Source: Opitutia bacterium
GTDB taxonomy: Bacteria; Verrucomicrobiota; Verrucomicrobiia; Opitutales; Opitutaceae
Direction: 5' to 3'
Length of the DNA stretch: 64,000 nt
Assembly (NCBI GenBank): GCA_947449835.1
Contig: CANFSZ010000002.1
Span: 53,436-117,435 of the forward strand
Shown: in pieces, positions 18,040 to 27,600 of the stretch
Position numbering within the stretch: position 1 is the first letter of the stretch
Layout of the letters: the number at the start of each line of letters is the position of its first letter
Notes under the pieces: generated by a model
What the model was told of the DNA's origin: nothing
The model's input: only the letters and a program-made list of their open reading frames with translations
Databases searched by the model: none
Position numbers and translations under genes: made by a program

Positions 18040-18858
18040 ATGGCTAAAGCAACTTCTACTCTCAGCTGGTGTAACGTGCGTCTAGGCGACGATCATAATT
18101 GGTGGGTCAACGAGACCAGCGACCCCGTGCGCTGGGACGTCGACGGCCTCAGCATCATCGATCCCCGCCAAGTCACCCATCTCATCGAACTCGTCGAGCC
18201 CCTGCGCGACTACGGTTTCGATCAAGAGATGTTCGACGCCGCCTTCATTCCCTTCCGCATCGAGAAAGATCTCGGTAGCGGCAAAGTCCGCCTCAAGCGC
18301 GTCAAAGAATCCATCGTCGAATCCGACGACAAACTCTTCGCCCTCGCCGACACCCTCGACGAAGAAAACGGCCCCTACGCCGACCTACTCGACCATCTCA
18401 CCCGCTGCCGCGTGAAGATGCTCAACGACCTCTTTAAATTCGAATCCAAACTCTCCGTCGACGAAGTCGAAGACGAGATCCGCGAAGAACAAAACACCCA
18501 GTTCATCGAAGGCAAAGCCATCCACACCTTCGAAGAACTCACCGCCATCCTCGACTTCATGCCCGCCGGCTACGATGCCGACGACGAAGCTCCCGCCAAA
18601 GACGCCGAAGACGAAGCCGACGATGCCGACCTCCCCGAGATCGACGCCGACGAAGAAGAAAAACTCAAAAACGACGAATCCCTCAAGTGGGACGACGACG
18701 AAGACTCCGACGACGACGACGGCGAAAAAAAGAAAAAAGGCGACGACGACGAAGACTCCGACGACGACGAGGACAGCGGCAGCAAAAAATCGAAGTCCGA
18801 CGACGACGACGAAAAGCCTGCGCCCAAAAAATCCGCGCGCAGCGCCAAGAAAAAATAA
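18040..18858 (+). CDS. Unrecognised protein with a highly acidic low-complexity tail
   Basis: A 272-residue protein without a recognised domain. Residues 1-185 are ordinary soluble sequence rich in Trp and Asp near the start (SWCNVRLGDDHNWWVNETSD), with helical, charged segments and no signal peptide or membrane segment. Residues ~186-272 are almost entirely Asp/Glu/Ser/Lys, with the element DDDEDSDDD repeated twice and a final basic stretch KKSARSAKKK. The charge layout resembles nucleic-acid-associated or chaperone tails, but that is analogy only. It has a strong terminator. The gene starts divergently from pyrD. Confidence 0.6.
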   Translation: MAKATSTLSWCNVRLGDDHNWWVNETSDPVRWDVDGLSIIDPRQVTHLIELVEPLRDYGFDQEMFDAAFIPFRIEKDLGSGKVRLKRVKESIVESDDKLFALADTLDEENGPYADLLDHLTRCRVKMLNDLFKFESKLSVDEVEDEIREEQNTQFIEGKAIHTFEELTAILDFMPAGYDADDEAPAKDAEDEADDADLPEIDADEEEKLKNDESLKWDDDEDSDDDDGEKKKKGDDDEDSDDDEDSGSKKSKSDDDDEKPAPKKSARSAKKK

Positions 18859-18874
18859 GTTAACCCAGCTTCAC

Positions 18875-18903
18875 GCGGCGGTCCCCAAGACCGCCGCTTT
18901 TTT
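18875..18903 (+). terminator. Terminator of the acidic-tail gene
   Basis: Perfect nine-base stem (18875-18883 with 18889-18897), loop CCCAA, then six T. Confidence 0.92.
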
Positions 18904-18936
18904 ATGCTCGGGCCCCAACACCACTCGGCGAATCGC

Positions 18937-19212
18937 TCAAGCGCCGCGCTCGGCGTCTTGCTCGGTTTCGTCCGCTTCCGTCTCGCGCGGCATATAATAC
19001 GCCACGGCCGCGATCGCCGCACACACGATCACGTAAACCAGCGCCCAGATCGTCATCGCCTTGAAATTCGTGTCGCCCTCGACCACGCGCGCCAGCCACT
19101 TGTAGCCGAACTGCACCATGCGAAATAGAAACGCCACACTCAGCAGCCCGAAGACTACGGTCACAATCCATTGACCGACACTGCGAGGAGGTTGAACGGG
19201 AGAAGGACTCAT
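18937..19212 (-). CDS. Small membrane protein of unknown function
   Basis: A 91-residue protein with two predicted transmembrane helices, about residues 13-32 (IVTVVFGLLSVAFLF) and 52-73 (MTIWALVYVIVCAAIAAVAY). A short charged loop lies between them, and the tail is acidic (ETEADETEQDAERGA). It lies 23 bases downstream of hemB on the same strand, so it is probably co-transcribed with it. I do not recognise the family. Confidence 0.65.
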   Translation of the reverse strand: MSPSPVQPPRSVGQWIVTVVFGLLSVAFLFRMVQFGYKWLARVVEGDTNFKAMTIWALVYVIVCAAIAAVAYYMPRETEADETEQDAERGA

Positions 19213-19235
19213 GAGACAAACGATTGGAGTATTTT

Positions 19236-20246
19236 TTAACGCAAAGCCAGCGCCATGTCTTTGGCAAAATAAGTCAGAATCAGGTCCGCCCCAGCGCGCT
19301 TGATCGCCAACAGCGATTCATGACGACACCGCGCGAGATCGAGCCAGCCCAACTGCGCCGCCGCGTGAATCTGCGCGTATTCGCCAGAGATTTGATAAGC
19401 GGCGACGGGCTTGTGCGTCGCATCGCGCACTTCGCGAATGATATCGAGATAAAGCCCCGCCGGTTTCACCATCACGATGTCTGCGCCTTCGGCTTCGTCC
19501 AAGCGCAACTCCACGAGCGCCTCGCGCCGATTCGCCGGATTGAGCTGGTACGTCGCCTTGTTGAGCAACTTTGTGCCGGCCGCCTTCGCGCTGCCCACGG
19601 CATCGCGAAACGGCCCGTAATAAGCCGAGTTGAATTTCACCGCATAAGCCAAAATCCCCGTCCCAGTGAAACCCGCCGCATCCAGCGCGCGCCGGATTTC
19701 GCCGATGCGCCCGTCCATCATATCGCTCGGCGCCACGAGATCGACGCCCGCCCGCGCATGCAGCACCGCCATCTGGCAGAGAATCGCCACAGTGTGATCG
19801 TTAGCCACGTCCAAGCCATCCGCGGACAACACGCCGTCGTGCCCGTGCGTCGTGTAAGGATCGAGCGCGATGTCGGTGATCACGGTCATTTGGGGCACGG
19901 CTTTTTTCACCGCCCGCACCGCGCGTAAAATCAGCGCGTCTTCATGCAGCGCGGCGCGGCCGACTTCGTCTTTAAATTTGGCGTCAAGTTTCGGGAAGAG
20001 CGCCACCGCCGGCACGCCGAGTTTCGCCAGCGCCCGACATTCTTTCACGAGATCGATGATGTTGAAACGCATCACGCCCGGCATCGAGCGGATCGGCTCC
20101 GGCGCACCCTTGCCGTCCACGACAAACAGCGGCGCGATAAAATCCTGCGGCCGCAAAACCGTCTCCTCTACCATGCTCCGCAAGCTGGCGGTGCGACGCA
20201 GCCGCCGCGGACGTTGGGTGAGATCGAGCTTGAAGTGATCGGCCAT
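19236..20246 (-). CDS. hemB: Porphobilinogen synthase (delta-aminolevulinate dehydratase)
   Basis: A 336-residue enzyme condensing two 5-aminolevulinate molecules to porphobilinogen. The Schiff-base lysines are Lys204 (YAVKFNSAYYGPFRDA) and Lys261 (VMVKPAGLYLDII). The metal-site region reads DIALDPYTTHGHDGVL: Asp/Ala replace the cysteines of the zinc enzymes, so this is the magnesium-type, zinc-independent form. ATG 20246 was chosen because PRRLRRTASLRSMVEE follows at the usual distance. A 15-codon open extension upstream looks non-coding. It is divergent from cysS. Confidence 0.96.
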   Translation of the reverse strand: MADHFKLDLTQRPRRLRRTASLRSMVEETVLRPQDFIAPLFVVDGKGAPEPIRSMPGVMRFNIIDLVKECRALAKLGVPAVALFPKLDAKFKDEVGRAALHEDALILRAVRAVKKAVPQMTVITDIALDPYTTHGHDGVLSADGLDVANDHTVAILCQMAVLHARAGVDLVAPSDMMDGRIGEIRRALDAAGFTGTGILAYAVKFNSAYYGPFRDAVGSAKAAGTKLLNKATYQLNPANRREALVELRLDEAEGADIVMVKPAGLYLDIIREVRDATHKPVAAYQISGEYAQIHAAAQLGWLDLARCRHESLLAIKRAGADLILTYFAKDMALALR

Positions 20247-20472
20247 ATTCGTGTTTCTGCCAGCAAAGCACTCCATGCGCCGGCTCGCCATCCCTTTTTA
20301 CATCACCCCGCACCGCGCCTCCGCGGCGCGAACTACCGGCTGCGGTTGTTGACCGCAACCGCCGGCGCCCGCGCGCGCCGATAGGCAGAAACACCCGTCG
20401 GCCCCCGGCCGATAAAAAGAACGTTCCGCACTCGCGGAATCCCTGTTAATCCCCTTTTCTCATTCTCTGTTC

Positions 20473-21846
20473 ATGGCCATCCAGCTTTACGATTCTCTCG
20501 AGCGCCGCCTCAAACCGATCACTCCGTCGCAGCCCGACGGCGTCATCCGCTTCTACAATTGCGGCCCCACGGTTTACGCCCCGGCGCACATCGGCAACTT
20601 CCGCACTTTCGTCGTCAACGACGTGATACGCCGGCTCCTCGAGCTCGAGTTCGGCCCCGATAAAGTAAAACACGTCCGCAACCTCACCGATGTTGACGAC
20701 AAAACCATTCGCCGTGCCCGCGAAGAAAGTCGCCCCTTGGCCGACGTCACCCAGCAATGGACCGTCAAATTTCACGCGGATTGTGCCGCGCTGAACTGCC
20801 TCCCACCCCACGTCGAACCCACCGCCACCGGCTACATCCGCGAGCAAGTCGACATGATCGACGTGCTCATGCGCAAAGGTAACGCCTACCGCGCAGCCGA
20901 CGGCTCGGTGTATTTCAAAGTCTCTTCCTTCGAAGACTACGGCCGCCTCTCCCGCGTAAAAGAACGCGAGCTCCAGGTCGGCTCCGCCCTCGCCGGCAAA
21001 GTCACAGCCGCCGATGCCGACGAAAAGGAAGACGTCAGCGACTTCGCTCTCTGGAAAGCTCACAAACCCGACGACGGCGCCAACGCTTGGGATAGTCCTT
21101 GGGGCCGCGGCCGACCCGGCTGGCACATCGAGTGCAGCGCCATGAGCAAAGCACTCCTCGGCGAGACCATCGACCTGCACACAGGCGGCGTGGACCTCCT
21201 TTTCCCGCACCACGAAAATGAGATCGCCCAAAGCCAATGCTGCAACGGCACGACCTTTGCCCGCCACTGGTATCACAGCGAACACCTCCTCGTGGACGGC
21301 AAGAAGATGAGCAAGAGCCTCGGTAATCTTTACACGCTCGATGACCTCGTCGCGAAAGGATTTTCACCGATGGCCCTACGCTACGCGCTGCTCATGGGCC
21401 ATCCGCGCAAGCAGCTCAATTTCATGCTCGATTCGCTGCACGCGGCCGAGAGCGCGATGACAACACTCCATTCCTTCTGGCAGTCGATCCCGGATAACGT
21501 CGGCCGCGCCGATGATTGCGATTCCGTCTTCGCCGCGCTGCACGACGACCTCAACACGCCCGGGGCCCTCGGCGCGCTCTTCACGATCGTGAAACGCGGC
21601 CCGACCAACATCTCCAAAACCGCCTTCGAAAAAGCGCTCTACGCACTCGGACTCAAACCCACGGCACCACACACGCCCAAAGTTGAAATCCCCGCCGCCA
21701 TCACCGCCCTCGCCGAAAAACGCTGGGCCGCCAAACAGGCCAAAGACTTCGCAGCCGCCGACGCCCTCCGCCAAGAACTCGCCGCCGCCGGCTGGTCCAT
21801 GCTCGATAGCAAAACCGACTACAAACTCGAACCGCTCAAAAAATAA
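20473..21846 (+). CDS. cysS: Cysteinyl-tRNA synthetase
   Basis: A 457-residue class I synthetase. The HIGH motif is in YNCGPTVYAPAHIGNFRTF, which also supplies the first zinc cysteine. Other zinc ligands are in WHIECSAMS and FPHHENEIAQS. KMSKSLGN is the second signature. The C-terminal helical anticodon region is somewhat short. The stop is nine bases before the start of thrS, so the two synthetases form an operon. Confidence 0.97.
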   Translation: MAIQLYDSLERRLKPITPSQPDGVIRFYNCGPTVYAPAHIGNFRTFVVNDVIRRLLELEFGPDKVKHVRNLTDVDDKTIRRAREESRPLADVTQQWTVKFHADCAALNCLPPHVEPTATGYIREQVDMIDVLMRKGNAYRAADGSVYFKVSSFEDYGRLSRVKERELQVGSALAGKVTAADADEKEDVSDFALWKAHKPDDGANAWDSPWGRGRPGWHIECSAMSKALLGETIDLHTGGVDLLFPHHENEIAQSQCCNGTTFARHWYHSEHLLVDGKKMSKSLGNLYTLDDLVAKGFSPMALRYALLMGHPRKQLNFMLDSLHAAESAMTTLHSFWQSIPDNVGRADDCDSVFAALHDDLNTPGALGALFTIVKRGPTNISKTAFEKALYALGLKPTAPHTPKVEIPAAITALAEKRWAAKQAKDFAAADALRQELAAAGWSMLDSKTDYKLEPLKK

Positions 21847-21855
21847 TTTCCGCCC

Positions 21856-23805
21856 ATGTCCCACGTCATGTCCCCCCTCGAAGAACTCCGCCACTCGGCC
21901 TCGCACATCCTCGCGACCGCCGTCCTACGTCTTTTCCCCGACGCCAAACTCGACATCGGCCCGCCCACCGAGACCGGCTTCTACTACGACTTCGACCTCG
22001 ACCATAAATTCACCGCCGACGACCTCATCAAAATCGAGGCCGAGATGAAAAAAGTCGCCGGCGAGAACCAGCCCTTTTACCGCAAGGAACTCTCCCGCGA
22101 AGAAGCCGTCGAGCTCATCAAATCTCGCGGCCAAGAACGCTACAAACTCGGCCGCCTCGCCGACATTCCCGCCGACGAGAAAATCTCCTTCTACCAAAAC
22201 GGCGAGTTCATGGACCTCTGCGCCGGCACGCACGTACGCTACTCTTCGAAGTTAAAAGCCTTCAAACTTCTCTCCATCGCCGGCGCCTATCATCGCGGCG
22301 ACGAGAAAAACAAACAGCTCCAGCGCATCTACGGCACCGCCTTCCCCACGCGCGAAGAACTCGACCAATACCTCGAGCGCCAAGAGCAGGCCAAGGCCCG
22401 CGACCACCGCAAACTCGGCCGCGACCTGAAACTTTTCCACATCGACGAAGACGTCGGCCAAGGTCTCATCCTCTGGACGCCCAACGGCTCCATCATCCGC
22501 CAAGAATTGCAGGACTTCATCGGCGGCGAGCTCCGCAAGCAGGGCTACTCGCAGGTCTTCACGCCGCACATCGGCAAACTCGCGCTTTATAAAACGTCGG
22601 GCCATTTCCCTTACTACAAAGAGTCGCAATTCACGGCGTTCCCCGAGCCCGACACGCTTATGAAACTCGCCAGCGAGGGCTGCACGTGCGCCGAGCTCAC
22701 CTCGCGCCTCGAAGGCGTCTCCGCCCAATTCGCCGCCGAGATCAACGGCCGCGCCGGCAAGGAAGTGATCGCCGCCAACCGCGTGCTCGACGCCGATAAG
22801 CTCCTCGACGGCTTCATGCTGAAGCCGATGAACTGCCCGCATCACATCAAGATCTTCGCCTCGCAGCCGCACAGTTACCGCGATCTACCCGTGCGCCTCG
22901 CCGAGTTCGGCACCGTTTACCGCTGGGAACAATCCGGCGAGCTCAACGGCATGACGCGCGTCCGCGGCTTCACGCAGGACGACGCCCACCTGTTCTGCAC
23001 CGAGGATCAAGTCGCCGCCGAAGTCCTCGGCTGTCTCTCCCTCGTCAAAACCGTCCTCTCCACGCTCGGCATGTCCGACTACCGCGTGCGCGTCGGCACC
23101 CGCGATCCCGACAGCAGCAAATTCACCGGCAATCCCGAGCAATGGGACAAAGCCGAAGCCGCCTGCCGTGAAGCCGCCAAAACTCTCGGCGTGCCCTTCA
23201 CCGAGGAACCCGGCGAGGCCGCCTTCTACGGCCCGAAGATCGACTTCGTGATCAAAGACGTGATCGGCCGCGAGTGGCAGCTCGGCACCGTGCAAGTCGA
23301 TTACGTGCTCCCCGTGCGTTTCGACCTCCACTACATGGGCGCCGACAACCAATCGCATCGCCCCGTGATGATCCATCGCGCGCCCTTCGGCTCGATGGAG
23401 CGCTTCTGCGGCGTGCTCATCGAGCACTTCGGCGGCGACTTCCCCGTGTGGCTCGCGCCCGAGCAAGTCCGCCTCGTGCCGATCACCGATCGCGTCAACG
23501 ACTACGGCGCCCAACTGCTCGCGCAGCTCAAAGCCGCCGGCATCCGCGCCAAACTCGACGAACAAAGCGACAAGCTCGGCGCCAAGATCCGCCGCGCCGA
23601 AATCGACAAGGTTCCCTACACGCTCGTCCTCGGCGGCAAGGAAGCGGAAACGCTCTCGATCAGCGTCCGCAGCCGCGCGAAAGGCGACGAAGGCGTCATG
23701 CCTTTCGCCGACTATCTCGCGCGCCTCAAGACCGAGATCGCCACCCGCGCCCTCGCCGTGAAAACGGTGAAACCCGCCGCTCCCGGCGCCGCGCCGACCG
23801 CCTGA
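21856..23805 (+). CDS. thrS: Threonyl-tRNA synthetase lacking the TGS domain
   Basis: A 649-residue class II synthetase. The editing domain is present from the first residues: LRHSASHILATAV (HxxxH, His13/His17) and LCAGTHV (Cys122/His126). The catalytic core has FTPHIGKLALYKTSGHFPYY, MNCPHH, and RGFTQDDAHLF, and the anticodon-binding domain ends the protein. The ~60-residue TGS domain that normally precedes the editing domain is absent. Only nine bases separate the ATG from cysS, so it cannot be hidden upstream. A ~50-residue Cys-bearing insertion (~263-317, GCTCAEL) sits between motif 2-side strands and MNCPHH, restoring near-normal length. A terminator follows. Confidence 0.96.
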   Translation: MSHVMSPLEELRHSASHILATAVLRLFPDAKLDIGPPTETGFYYDFDLDHKFTADDLIKIEAEMKKVAGENQPFYRKELSREEAVELIKSRGQERYKLGRLADIPADEKISFYQNGEFMDLCAGTHVRYSSKLKAFKLLSIAGAYHRGDEKNKQLQRIYGTAFPTREELDQYLERQEQAKARDHRKLGRDLKLFHIDEDVGQGLILWTPNGSIIRQELQDFIGGELRKQGYSQVFTPHIGKLALYKTSGHFPYYKESQFTAFPEPDTLMKLASEGCTCAELTSRLEGVSAQFAAEINGRAGKEVIAANRVLDADKLLDGFMLKPMNCPHHIKIFASQPHSYRDLPVRLAEFGTVYRWEQSGELNGMTRVRGFTQDDAHLFCTEDQVAAEVLGCLSLVKTVLSTLGMSDYRVRVGTRDPDSSKFTGNPEQWDKAEAACREAAKTLGVPFTEEPGEAAFYGPKIDFVIKDVIGREWQLGTVQVDYVLPVRFDLHYMGADNQSHRPVMIHRAPFGSMERFCGVLIEHFGGDFPVWLAPEQVRLVPITDRVNDYGAQLLAQLKAAGIRAKLDEQSDKLGAKIRRAEIDKVPYTLVLGGKEAETLSISVRSRAKGDEGVMPFADYLARLKTEIATRALAVKTVKPAAPGAAPTA

Positions 23806-23826
23806 TCCTGCGCCGCTAATCCCCTC

Positions 23827-23857
23827 GCAACGCGGATTCACCGCCGCGTTGCTTTTT
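23827..23857 (+). terminator. Terminator of cysS-thrS, directly before the TPR gene
   Basis: Nine-base stem (23827-23835 with 23844-23852), eight-base loop and a T run. The ATG of the next gene follows only five bases later. Confidence 0.88.
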
Positions 23858-23861
23858 ATTT

Positions 23862-24341
23862 ATGTCCGCCTGGAAACCCGAACTCGAAGCCATCATCGGC
23901 GCCCGCCACGGCGGACAAGTCGAGCACGTGCTCGGGTTGTTGCAGAAACTCGACGCGCGTTTCCCCAACGTCGCCGAGATCGCATACCAACTCGCGTGGA
24001 CCAGCGATGTGCTCGGCCGCGCCGTCGAGGCGATCCCGCACTACGAACGCGCGCTCACGCTCGGTCTTGCGCCCAACGACCATGCCGGCGCGCTCCTCGG
24101 CCTCGGCTCGACGCTGCGCGCCACGGGCGAATTCGCGCGCTCGGCGGAAATCCTTCGCTCCGGCCAACATTTATTTCCGGACCACCGCGAGTTCGACGTC
24201 TTTCTCGCGCTCACGGCGCACGATCTCGGCCAACACGCCGAGGCGACGAAGTTGCTGTTGCTCGCGCTCGTCGATACATCCGAAGACCCCGGCATCACGA
24301 CCTATCAACGCGCCCTGCGTTTTCAGGCCCATCGGCTCTAA
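23862..24341 (+). CDS. Tetratricopeptide-repeat protein
   Basis: A 159-residue all-helical soluble protein with about three to four TPR-like helix pairs (IAYQLAWTSDVLGRAVEAIP, LLGLGSTLRATGEFARSAEI, VFLALTAHDLGQHAEATKLL). It resembles the small bacterial TPR_5-type proteins, whose role is not established. The ATG falls right after the thrS terminator with no Shine-Dalgarno. Expression would need read-through or a promoter inside the thrS end. Two residual features argue it is real: good codon pattern and a continuous repeat structure. Confidence 0.8.
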   Translation: MSAWKPELEAIIGARHGGQVEHVLGLLQKLDARFPNVAEIAYQLAWTSDVLGRAVEAIPHYERALTLGLAPNDHAGALLGLGSTLRATGEFARSAEILRSGQHLFPDHREFDVFLALTAHDLGQHAEATKLLLLALVDTSEDPGITTYQRALRFQAHRL

Positions 24342-24623
24342 ATCGCGTCCGCTCCGCACGGACGGACCGCCTTGATCGCGACCACCGCTTAGGTCGGCAG
24401 ATTGAGCGCAATCATCACAAAGCCCCCGTTGCCGGCCGGACGCTGAACGAACACCAGCTGCACAGAATCGCCGTTAACCTTACTGTCCGATTGGAACGAC
24501 TGCATTAGCAGGTAGCGTTCGCCTGCAGTGATAATCAAGTTATCGACCACCCATAACCCCCCAAAAAACCGGCGGCTCAATCGTCCCGGCTCGTTAGTTT
24601 ACTCACAGAGAAAATCCCTATTC
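24342..24623 (+). other. Intergenic region before the TonB-dependent receptor, with a minus-strand ORF remnant
   Basis: No recognised gene. On the minus strand, 24580-24389 encodes 63 residues ending QRPAGNGGFVMIALNLPT. That composition looks more like protein than a random shadow, but there is no known domain, promoter or Shine-Dalgarno. It may be the 3' end of a decayed gene. The receptor's translation signals lie at the right end (CACAGAGAAAA about 12 bases before its ATG). Confidence 0.35.
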
Positions 24624-27600
24624 ATGAACATGACAACCTACCTCAATCGTCGACTTTTTCACCGCCTCGGAGTGCATGCCGGTTTGGTGCTCCTCAGCGC
24701 AGCTACCGTCTGGTCTCAAGTCGCCCAGCCGTCCGCCACGACCGCGGCGATGTTGGCTAAGTACGACACCAATCGAAACGGCAAGCTCGACCCCGATGAA
24801 CTCGCCGCGATGCCAGCAGGCCAAAAAGCAAACATCCCCGTCGAAAACGCCACCGCGCCCAGCGCCAATAGCGATCAAGTCATCGCGCTTTCGCCCTTCG
24901 AAGTGATTTCCGAAAACAAAGGCTACTTCTCGGCCAACTCGATGTCGGGCACGCGTATGAACTCGAAGATCGAAGATCTCGGCCAATCCATCACGGTGAT
25001 GACCAAAGAGCAGATGGTCGATTTCGCGATGCTCGATATCAACGATGTATTCGACCACATGGCGAGTACCGAGGGTACCGGATCCTATTCGCAGTTCGAC
25101 ACCGACCGCACGGGCGCCGTCGTCGACCAAGTCAGCCTCAATCCGAACAACGCCAACCGCGTGCGCGGCATCGGTAACGCCAACATCGCTTTTAACAATA
25201 TCGCGACCACCGGACGCGTGCCCGTCGATCCTCTCTGGATGGACTCGCTCGAATTGAGCCGCGGGCCCAACGCCAATATCTTCGGCCTCGGCAACGCCTC
25301 CGGCACCGTCAATCAAGTGCCCGCCACCGCCAACTTATCCCGCAATTTCACCCGCGTGGAAACCCGCGGCGATAGTTACGATGGCTGGCGCGCTTCGCTG
25401 GATGTGAACCGGATTTTGCTCAAACAAAAACTCTCCGTGCGGGCGAGCTACGCCAACCAACACACAGGCTTCGTCCGCAAACCCTCCGGCGAAAACTCGC
25501 GGCGCCTCAGCTTTCAGGTCAAAGCCCAGCCTTTCAAAAACACCACCGTCTCCGCTTCTTGGTATAACTATAAAAACTCCGCGGTCCGGCCCAATTTCAC
25601 CACGCCGCGCGATTATTACACGGGTTGGTTCACCGCCGGAAAACCCGGTTGGAATCCCGTCACGGGATTGGTCACCTTGGCCAACGGCCAAGTTTACGGC
25701 AACGGCAACGTCCTCGGTTCCACCACGCCCTATGCGGCCGCCCCCGCCAACTTCATCGCGGGGGGACCCGAAAATCGTTCGATCTTCCAAATCGGCGCCC
25801 CAGGCCAAACACCCTACTGGGCCATGACACGCTATACTTCGGGCGCGTTTGCCACCACCGATCCCTTTGCTGCGACCTCGACCGGTATCGGCCTTTTGAC
25901 CACGGGTCCTTCCGAGACCTACTCCGCCACGCAACAGCCGCTCTACAATTCCGTAGCGAGACCCATCAACAACCGCTCCATCTACGATTGGCGCAGCATC
26001 AACTTAGCAGGCAACAGCAAGGCTTGGGACGACGTGAACACCTATCTCGCCCAGCTCGACCAAGTCATTCTCTACACGCCCAAACAAACGTTGGCAGCTC
26101 AAGTCACCTTCTTGCGCGAAGACGCCAAACGCCTGGAAAATCAGCCGATGGGCCCCGCCAGCGTGAACAGCAATGTCGGTCAGCTCCAAGTCGACGTGAA
26201 CCAAGTGAATTTGGACGGCACGCCCAATCCGTACTTCGGCCGGCCCTACTTACGCAGCAACGAACCCTACCTGCGCGATAAGCCGCTGTTGTGGGACACC
26301 ACGCGGGCCCAGACCGTCTACCGCATCGATTTCGCTCAAGACAAAGGCTTCAGCAAGTGGCTCGGCACCCAACAGCTCTTGGGTTATTACGAATACAAGG
26401 ATCAACAAAATCGCCAGTACACCTATCGCCACTCCGCCCTCGGCACCAACTTGGCTTGGGAGCAGAAATACATCGGTCTCAACACGCCCTTGGGCAACCG
26501 CGTGCAGCAATCCATCGCCGACCCACGCTACGGCATCGCTCCCGGCAACTACGCGCGCGTAAACGAACAATACTACGTCGGCAACACCGTCGGCGGCGGC
26601 ATTGAATACGCCCCGAGCTTCTTCCCCGAAGGCGTGAGCGCACCCTACGTCTGGGGCCCCTCATCGGGCGCGATGATCAAAGACACATCAGCGATCGGCT
26701 TCACCCCGAGTCCCGATAGCGGCGGCGGCGGCGCCAACGTCCAAACCGTCATAAAAACCAAGGGCGGCGTGCTCCAAAGCACGTTCCTCGACGGCAAACT
26801 CGTCGGCACCTTCGGCCTGCGCGAAGACACCGTGTACGACCACAATGCACCCCTCGCCACGCTGACCTCCGACCTCCGCGCCTACGACTTCGCTGCGTCC
26901 AACAAATGGTTACCCGGCTGGCGCGAGGCCAAGGGCAAGACGAAGTCTCTGTCCATCGTCGCTCGCCCGCTGCGCGACCTGCGTTTACTCAAATCCGCCG
27001 TAAACAGCGGCAACGACGTCACCCGCATCCTCGCCGAAGCTGTCAGCAGCCTCAGCCTCACGTACAATAAATCGGATAACTTCATCGCGCAGGGCCCAGC
27101 TTTCGACCTCTTCCTCAAACCTCTCCCCAATCAGACCGGCACCAGCAAAGACATGGGTTTATGGATGACGATGCTCGATGGCCGCCTGTCCATCCGCTAC
27201 AATCATTTCGATACCAAGCAACTCAACCTGCGCAACGGCGACATCACCACGATGGCCCAGCGCGTCTTGCGCTACGAAGGCTTTGTCGCGACCGATGCGT
27301 GGAACTTGCGCACCCAAGCCACCGCTTGGCTCAACGGCCTCGGCACCGGCGGCGTCGCCACCAACGAGCAAATTGCCGCCGCCATCAAGATGCCCTTGGA
27401 CCAATATAATGGGTTACAGTCCATCGTGGCTAACAACACCTACGCCGCAGTCATGGACGCGCAGTCCAAGGGCGATGAACTCGAAATCAACTTCAACCCC
27501 ACGAAAAATTGGACGGTTAGTTCCTCCGTCACCAAGACCGAAGCGATCAACACCGCAGTAGGTTCCGCCGTCGACGATTACATCGCCGCACGTATGCCCA

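Noticed and set aside
17871..18041. 57-codon N-terminal extension of pyrD
   Set aside because: The extension does not resemble PyrD and the family start, with its amphipathic helix, is at 17870. It also runs into the start of the divergent gene.
18690..18840. GAC-rich stretch as a DNA repeat or CRISPR-like array
   Set aside because: It is in frame within the acidic tail, repeat units are short and irregular, and there are no spacers.
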